A stretch of DNA of 64,000 nucleotides, taken from the NCBI RefSeq assembly GCF_000161455.1, contig NZ_CM000745.1, positions 1,464,063 to 1,528,062 on the forward strand. The letters are read 5' to 3'. The notes under the pieces were generated by a model, which saw only the letters and a list, made by a program, of their open reading frames with translations, was not told where the DNA came from and did no database searches. Of this stretch, positions 60,896 through 64,000 are shown piece by piece (the first letter of the stretch is position 1; the number at the start of each line of letters is the position of its first letter). The position numbers and the translations under genes are program-made. Source of the stretch: Bacillus pseudomycoides DSM 12442 (lineage in GTDB: Bacteria > Bacillota > Bacilli > Bacillales > Bacillaceae_G).

Positions 60896-61681
60896 GTGAA
60901 TACATTTAAATGGATTAGTCATGAAAAGATGTATTTAGACCAAATACATGTTGAAAAATGTGGTCCTCTTTCAGTTGGTGTATATGGCGGGAATCAAGAG
61001 AGTGATGCGTATGAAAGAGGAGATGCAGTACTAGCTTGGTGGGATACGCAATTAGAATTTGAATTTGTTATGATCTTTGATGCTCATCATAAAACGAAAA
61101 ATATACATTATATAATAGAAGCAATTTCTGAAAGAAAAGAGAAATTAAAAGAATTATTCTCATATCCAGTTCATCTTGCGTTTCACCATACACATATGTA
61201 TTTATTAGCGTTATTTACAGATGAGTTATTTATTGAGAAATGTGAACAAGAGAATGAAGAACTCGCGTGCTTAATTTGTTTACGAAAAGGTGAATTTTTA
61301 TATTGGTTATCAGTAGGAGAGTGCTTTGCTTATTTATTTCATTCGGAACAATCACAGAATGGAAAAGGGAGATTAAATAAACGTAAATTTTATGAATATA
61401 TTGGAAGGAAAAATGTTTTTGCTGCTAATTCACCCTGCTTCACTTCTGGAGTTCGTGGATTAGAGAAGGGAATGAATCATATTGTTTTGGCGACAGACGG
61501 TGTGTTAGAGTGTGATAAGCAAACGTTTGATGATGATCAATCTTTACTTGAAGTACTGCATAAAGGAGATTCTCTTCAGATTGAACCTGCATTAGCGAAT
61601 GTGCTTGAATGGAAGGGAAGAGATTGTGCGACTATCATTGGGTGGTCAATTGATACAGAAAATAGAGAATATGCGAATTAA
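60896..61681 (+). CDS. PP2C-like Ser/Thr phosphatase
   Basis: 261 residues from GTG 60896 (GAGAGGATGATAGAA upstream favours it over the ATG nine bases earlier). Motifs in PP2C order: SVGVYGGNQES, DAHHKTKN, LATDGVLECD and RDCATIIGWSID with metal-binding Asp. The first Asp pair (DGxxG) is not classical, so activity needs proof. A degraded fragment of a paralogue lies at about 63741. Confidence 0.75.
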   Translation: MNTFKWISHEKMYLDQIHVEKCGPLSVGVYGGNQESDAYERGDAVLAWWDTQLEFEFVMIFDAHHKTKNIHYIIEAISERKEKLKELFSYPVHLAFHHTHMYLLALFTDELFIEKCEQENEELACLICLRKGEFLYWLSVGECFAYLFHSEQSQNGKGRLNKRKFYEYIGRKNVFAANSPCFTSGVRGLEKGMNHIVLATDGVLECDKQTFDDDQSLLEVLHKGDSLQIEPALANVLEWKGRDCATIIGWSIDTENREYAN

Positions 61682-61695
61682 TATTTTTCATAAAG

Positions 61696-61734
61696 TGAGC
61701 TTAGGACAAATCCATTCTAAGCTCATTTTCTTTT
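61696..61734 (+). terminator. Terminator after the PP2C-like gene
   Basis: GAGCTTAG / CTAAGCTC stem with T-rich tail. Confidence 0.8.
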
Positions 61735-61935
61735 TCTTGAATAAACGTAAAATTTAAATAATCCAATGCAAACAAACCTTCAGTATATTTCTAGTGTATC
61801 GAAGGTTTATTGTATATGTGGAAACACATTTACTCTGTGAAAATGAAAAAATGATTATAAATATGAGAGAAAAAATTTTCCTGTACGTTATATAAGGTGT
61901 AAAAGCTTTTACAAAAAAATAAGGGGAATTGCGAA

Positions 61936-62502
61936 ATGAAATCAAATGAGAAAAATTTTATAAAAAGGCTGCAGCGACAAAAAGAAGATGCGTTAGAGTT
62001 TATTGTCGATACTTATTTGTCATTAATAAAAGCAATCGTACATAAGGTTCTTATTCCGCTTAAAAATGATGGACTTATAGATGAATGTATCAATGATATT
62101 TTTCTTTCAGTTTGGAATAATGCAAACAAGTTTCATGGAGAGCCGGAAGATTTTAAGAAATGGATTGCAGCGGTTGCTAAGTTTAAAGCAATTGATTACT
62201 ACAGAAAATCCATTAAGGAAGTTGAGGTTACCTCAGATGATTTTGATGTAAATACAGGAAAATCGATAGAAGATGAACTGATTATAATGGAAGATAGGGA
62301 TGAACTGATAAAGTTAATTAATCAATTAGAGCCTATAGATCAAAAGATTTTTATCATGAAATTTCTTCTAGGGTTAAAGACGGAGGAAATAGGAGAAAAG
62401 CTCGGTTTAACGCGAGCGGCGATAGATAATCGGATTTATCGAGGGAAAAAGAAATTACAAAAAAATGCTACGAATCTTAGTTTAGGAGGTAGTGTAATAT
62501 GA
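61936..62502 (+). CDS. ECF-type RNA polymerase sigma factor
   Basis: 188 residues with ribosome site AAGGGG. Region 2 (NDIFLSVWNNANKFHGEPEDFKKWIAAVAKFKAIDYYRK) and region 4 (FIMKFLLGLKTEEIGEKLGLTRAAIDNRIYRGKKKLQK). The next gene, an anti-sigma factor, overlaps it by four bases, so the pair forms one regulatory unit, likely autoregulated. Signal unknown. Confidence 0.92.
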   Translation: MKSNEKNFIKRLQRQKEDALEFIVDTYLSLIKAIVHKVLIPLKNDGLIDECINDIFLSVWNNANKFHGEPEDFKKWIAAVAKFKAIDYYRKSIKEVEVTSDDFDVNTGKSIEDELIIMEDRDELIKLINQLEPIDQKIFIMKFLLGLKTEEIGEKLGLTRAAIDNRIYRGKKKLQKNATNLSLGGSVI

Positions 62503-63599
62503 AAGACATTTACGAGCTGTTAAATGACATTGATATAGATGAAAAAGAATTAGAGGAAATGAAGGCTTATGAATTTGAAAAGGAAAAAGTGAAACGTAAC
62601 TTAAAACAGGCTATATATATAAAGAAAAAAACGAAGAACTGGAAAAAGGGTGTCGCTGTTGCATCTATTTTAGTAGGGTTGTCAGTTGCAACACTTGGAA
62701 TTGGATTTCCTACTTATGCAGGAGGGCTTCCGATTGTAGGTAATATTTTTCGGTTTTTAGATAATGGTAGAACGGGACTTTATGAAAATTATAAAGAATT
62801 TTCTACTGAGTTAAATATGGTGAGGGAAAGTAATGGGATTAAAATAACAATCAATGATGTGATTTCTGATGGACGAACTGTATCAATAACATATTCAATG
62901 GAAAGTGAGCAAGATTTAGGAGATGACCCAATTATATTAGGTGGGTTAGATATAATGGGGTCTGATGGAGGAACAGGAAGTTCTCAAATTTCTAAAGTTG
63001 CAGATAAAAAGTATGTAGGTATGGCGACAACGATACATCATAGCAGTAATAAAAAAGACAAAATAAACCTTAGATGGAATATAGACAAAATAGAAATACC
63101 GGATAAAAAGAAAGAAATAAAAGGGAATTGGAATTTTGCTCTTACTGTAAAGGCAATGGATAGTAAAGAAAAAATAATTAGTGGAAGTTCCGAAAAAGAA
63201 GGCGTAAAAGTAAATATGGAAAAGGTGGCAGTGTCACCGATAACGTTTATTCTTTATTACAATCAAGAAGTTTCTAAAAATACAAGGAAGGAATGGGATG
63301 CTGTAGATGTTGAGTTGGAAGTTAAAGATGATTTAGGTAATCATTATTCTGGAGAAGGAAATGGTGGATCAGGTAAGGATTCCTATAATATTCATTGGAG
63401 TGATACATTTCAAAAGCTCAATGAAAATGCAACGAAACTAATTATTACTCCCCGGATTAATTTGCGAGTTCATACTCCTGAAAACCATGGCGGGGTAGAA
63501 ATGAGTGGTAGAAAAGAGAAGAAGATTGAAGTACCTAAAAAAGAAGCAAAAAGTAAAGATATTGTTTTAGATGATATTGTGATTGATTTGAAGAAGTAA
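62499..63599 (+). CDS. DUF4179 transmembrane anti-sigma factor
   Basis: 366 residues. A cytoplasmic N-terminal segment (1-48), one membrane helix (about 49-72), then a DUF4179 extracellular region with VISDGRTVSITYSMES. It would hold the ECF factor at the membrane until an envelope signal. Stop is directly before a strong terminator. Confidence 0.88.
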   Translation: MKDIYELLNDIDIDEKELEEMKAYEFEKEKVKRNLKQAIYIKKKTKNWKKGVAVASILVGLSVATLGIGFPTYAGGLPIVGNIFRFLDNGRTGLYENYKEFSTELNMVRESNGIKITINDVISDGRTVSITYSMESEQDLGDDPIILGGLDIMGSDGGTGSSQISKVADKKYVGMATTIHHSSNKKDKINLRWNIDKIEIPDKKKEIKGNWNFALTVKAMDSKEKIISGSSEKEGVKVNMEKVAVSPITFILYYNQEVSKNTRKEWDAVDVELEVKDDLGNHYSGEGNGGSGKDSYNIHWSDTFQKLNENATKLIITPRINLRVHTPENHGGVEMSGRKEKKIEVPKKEAKSKDIVLDDIVIDLKK

Positions 63600-63606
63600 T
63601 AGGTGT

Positions 63607-63641
63607 AAGGACTGTCTTGTTTACACAAGGCAGTCCTTTTT
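63607..63641 (+). terminator. Terminator after the anti-sigma gene
   Basis: AAGGACTGTCTTG / CAAGGCAGTCCTT with loop TTTACA and a T5 tail. Confidence 0.9.
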
Positions 63642-63740
63642 CATGAAACCACTATAAACAATAAATAGTTATATTTTTTGCGGGGAAACAAGGAACTGGT
63701 GTTAACAATCACGAAGAAATTAAGTAAAGGAGTGACTCGT

Positions 63741-63797
63741 GGTGTATGAATTGAAATGGATAAATCATGATAAATTAGTAATATTTGTTGCATAATA
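63741..63797 (+). pseudogene. N-terminal remnant of a PP2C-like gene
   Basis: GTG-GTG start region with AAAGGAGTGAC upstream; reads VYELKWINHDKLVIFVA then stop. This matches the N-terminus of the PP2C-like protein at 60896 (NTFKWISHEKMYLD). Only this segment is left. Confidence 0.5.
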
Positions 63798-63830
63798 GAA
63801 TGCTGGAATTATTATTGAAGGGGTATTTAT

Positions 63831-64000
63831 AGGGGACATTCACATAATCATGGTCATTCACAAAATAAAAAAGCGTTAATGGTTGTATTCATATTAACGA
63901 CAAGTTTTATGATTGCTGAGGTTATTAGTGGATTTGTAACGAATAGTTTAGCACTTTTATCAGATGCTGGGCATATGCTAAGTGATGCAGTCTCTCTTGC
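63831..64000 (+). CDS. CDF-family cation exporter, N-terminal part; start codon apparently AGG
   Basis: Runs off the window. Frame GHSHNHGHSQNKKALMVVFI then helix one and SLALLSDAGHMLSDAVSL, the CzcD/ZnT signature with metal-site Asp and His. The codon at the expected Met is AGG (63831), seven bases after GAAGGGG; an in-frame stop lies upstream. So the ATG appears mutated to AGG, leaving ATG 63879 (residue 17) as fallback, which would remove the His-rich head. Exports Zn2+ or similar ions. Confidence 0.75.

Noticed and set aside
1..64000. CRISPR array, tRNA or rRNA genes, prophage modules
   Set aside because: No regularly spaced short repeats, no cloverleaf or rRNA sequence and no phage structural genes were recognised; the only recombinases are the Tn554-type TnpA and TnpB.

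Overview
The window is a piece of chromosome from a member of the Bacillus cereus group (low GC, endospore-forming Firmicutes). Evidence: a near-textbook GerN germination antiporter, an H-type small acid-soluble spore protein, a CspD cold-shock protein, a block of ypbS/ypcP/ypdP/ypdQ/ypeP/ypeQ-like genes known from B. subtilis, and at least five copies of a repeat bounded by TTTAT that matches what is known of bcr1, a B. cereus-group element.

Layout. 1-7.5 kb: DUF2533 and sulfurtransferase genes; two tandem, related, structured non-coding RNA candidates; a lipoprotein / glutathionylspermidine-synthetase-like / DUF350 operon; an M-box (Mg2+) riboswitch upstream of a P-type ATPase lacking its membrane and catalytic core; a YpcP-type 5' nuclease; and an FbpB-like small basic protein. 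7.7-17.2 kb: acetoacetyl-CoA synthetase, acetyltransferase, isochorismatase-like hydrolase, a frameshifted EamA transporter, two RNase HI-like proteins, an aldose-epimerase-like protein, a preQ1 riboswitch with its QueT-type transporter, a small zinc-finger protein and cspD. 17.4-27.4 kb: YqcI/YcgG protein, LysE exporter, a broken fatty-acid hydroxylase, DUF485 plus solute:sodium symporter, an omega-aminotransferase, gerN, and a MerR regulator with its MATE pump.

27.5-33.8 kb is an accessory island: an ArsR-ArsI/CadI-ACR3-ArsC arsenic operon convergent with a tnpA-tnpB-tnpC operon of the Tn554 family. It lies between two ordinary chromosomal genes and is probably one transposon with its cargo. 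33.8-51.2 kb: DUF421, YdcF, nitroreductase and DJ-1 genes; a regulator plus ABC-2 exporter operon; two Nudix hydrolases; a cell-wall-binding repeat protein whose start codon appears to be ATA; an HD hydrolase; an alaX pseudogene next to a TrmB-AzlC-AzlD operon; and sspH. 51.2-64 kb: a HTH-TPR regulator divergent from an MFS pump with twin operators, a lipoprotein, SDR, cupin, serine hydrolase, histidine phosphatase, a MarR-DUF3147-hydrolase operon, a PP2C-like protein, an ECF sigma / DUF4179 anti-sigma pair, a PP2C remnant, and the start of a CDF cation exporter that also lacks a normal start codon.

The most interesting points are the tandem RNA pair with compensatory changes, the M-box over an ATPase fragment, the Gly-tailed lipoprotein encoded next to an ATP-grasp-type ligase, and a run of lesions at gene starts (A7 frameshift, ATA and AGG in start positions) that may be real decay or sequence error. 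No rRNA, tRNA or CRISPR array was seen. Family names are from recognition of the translated sequence, not from a database search.
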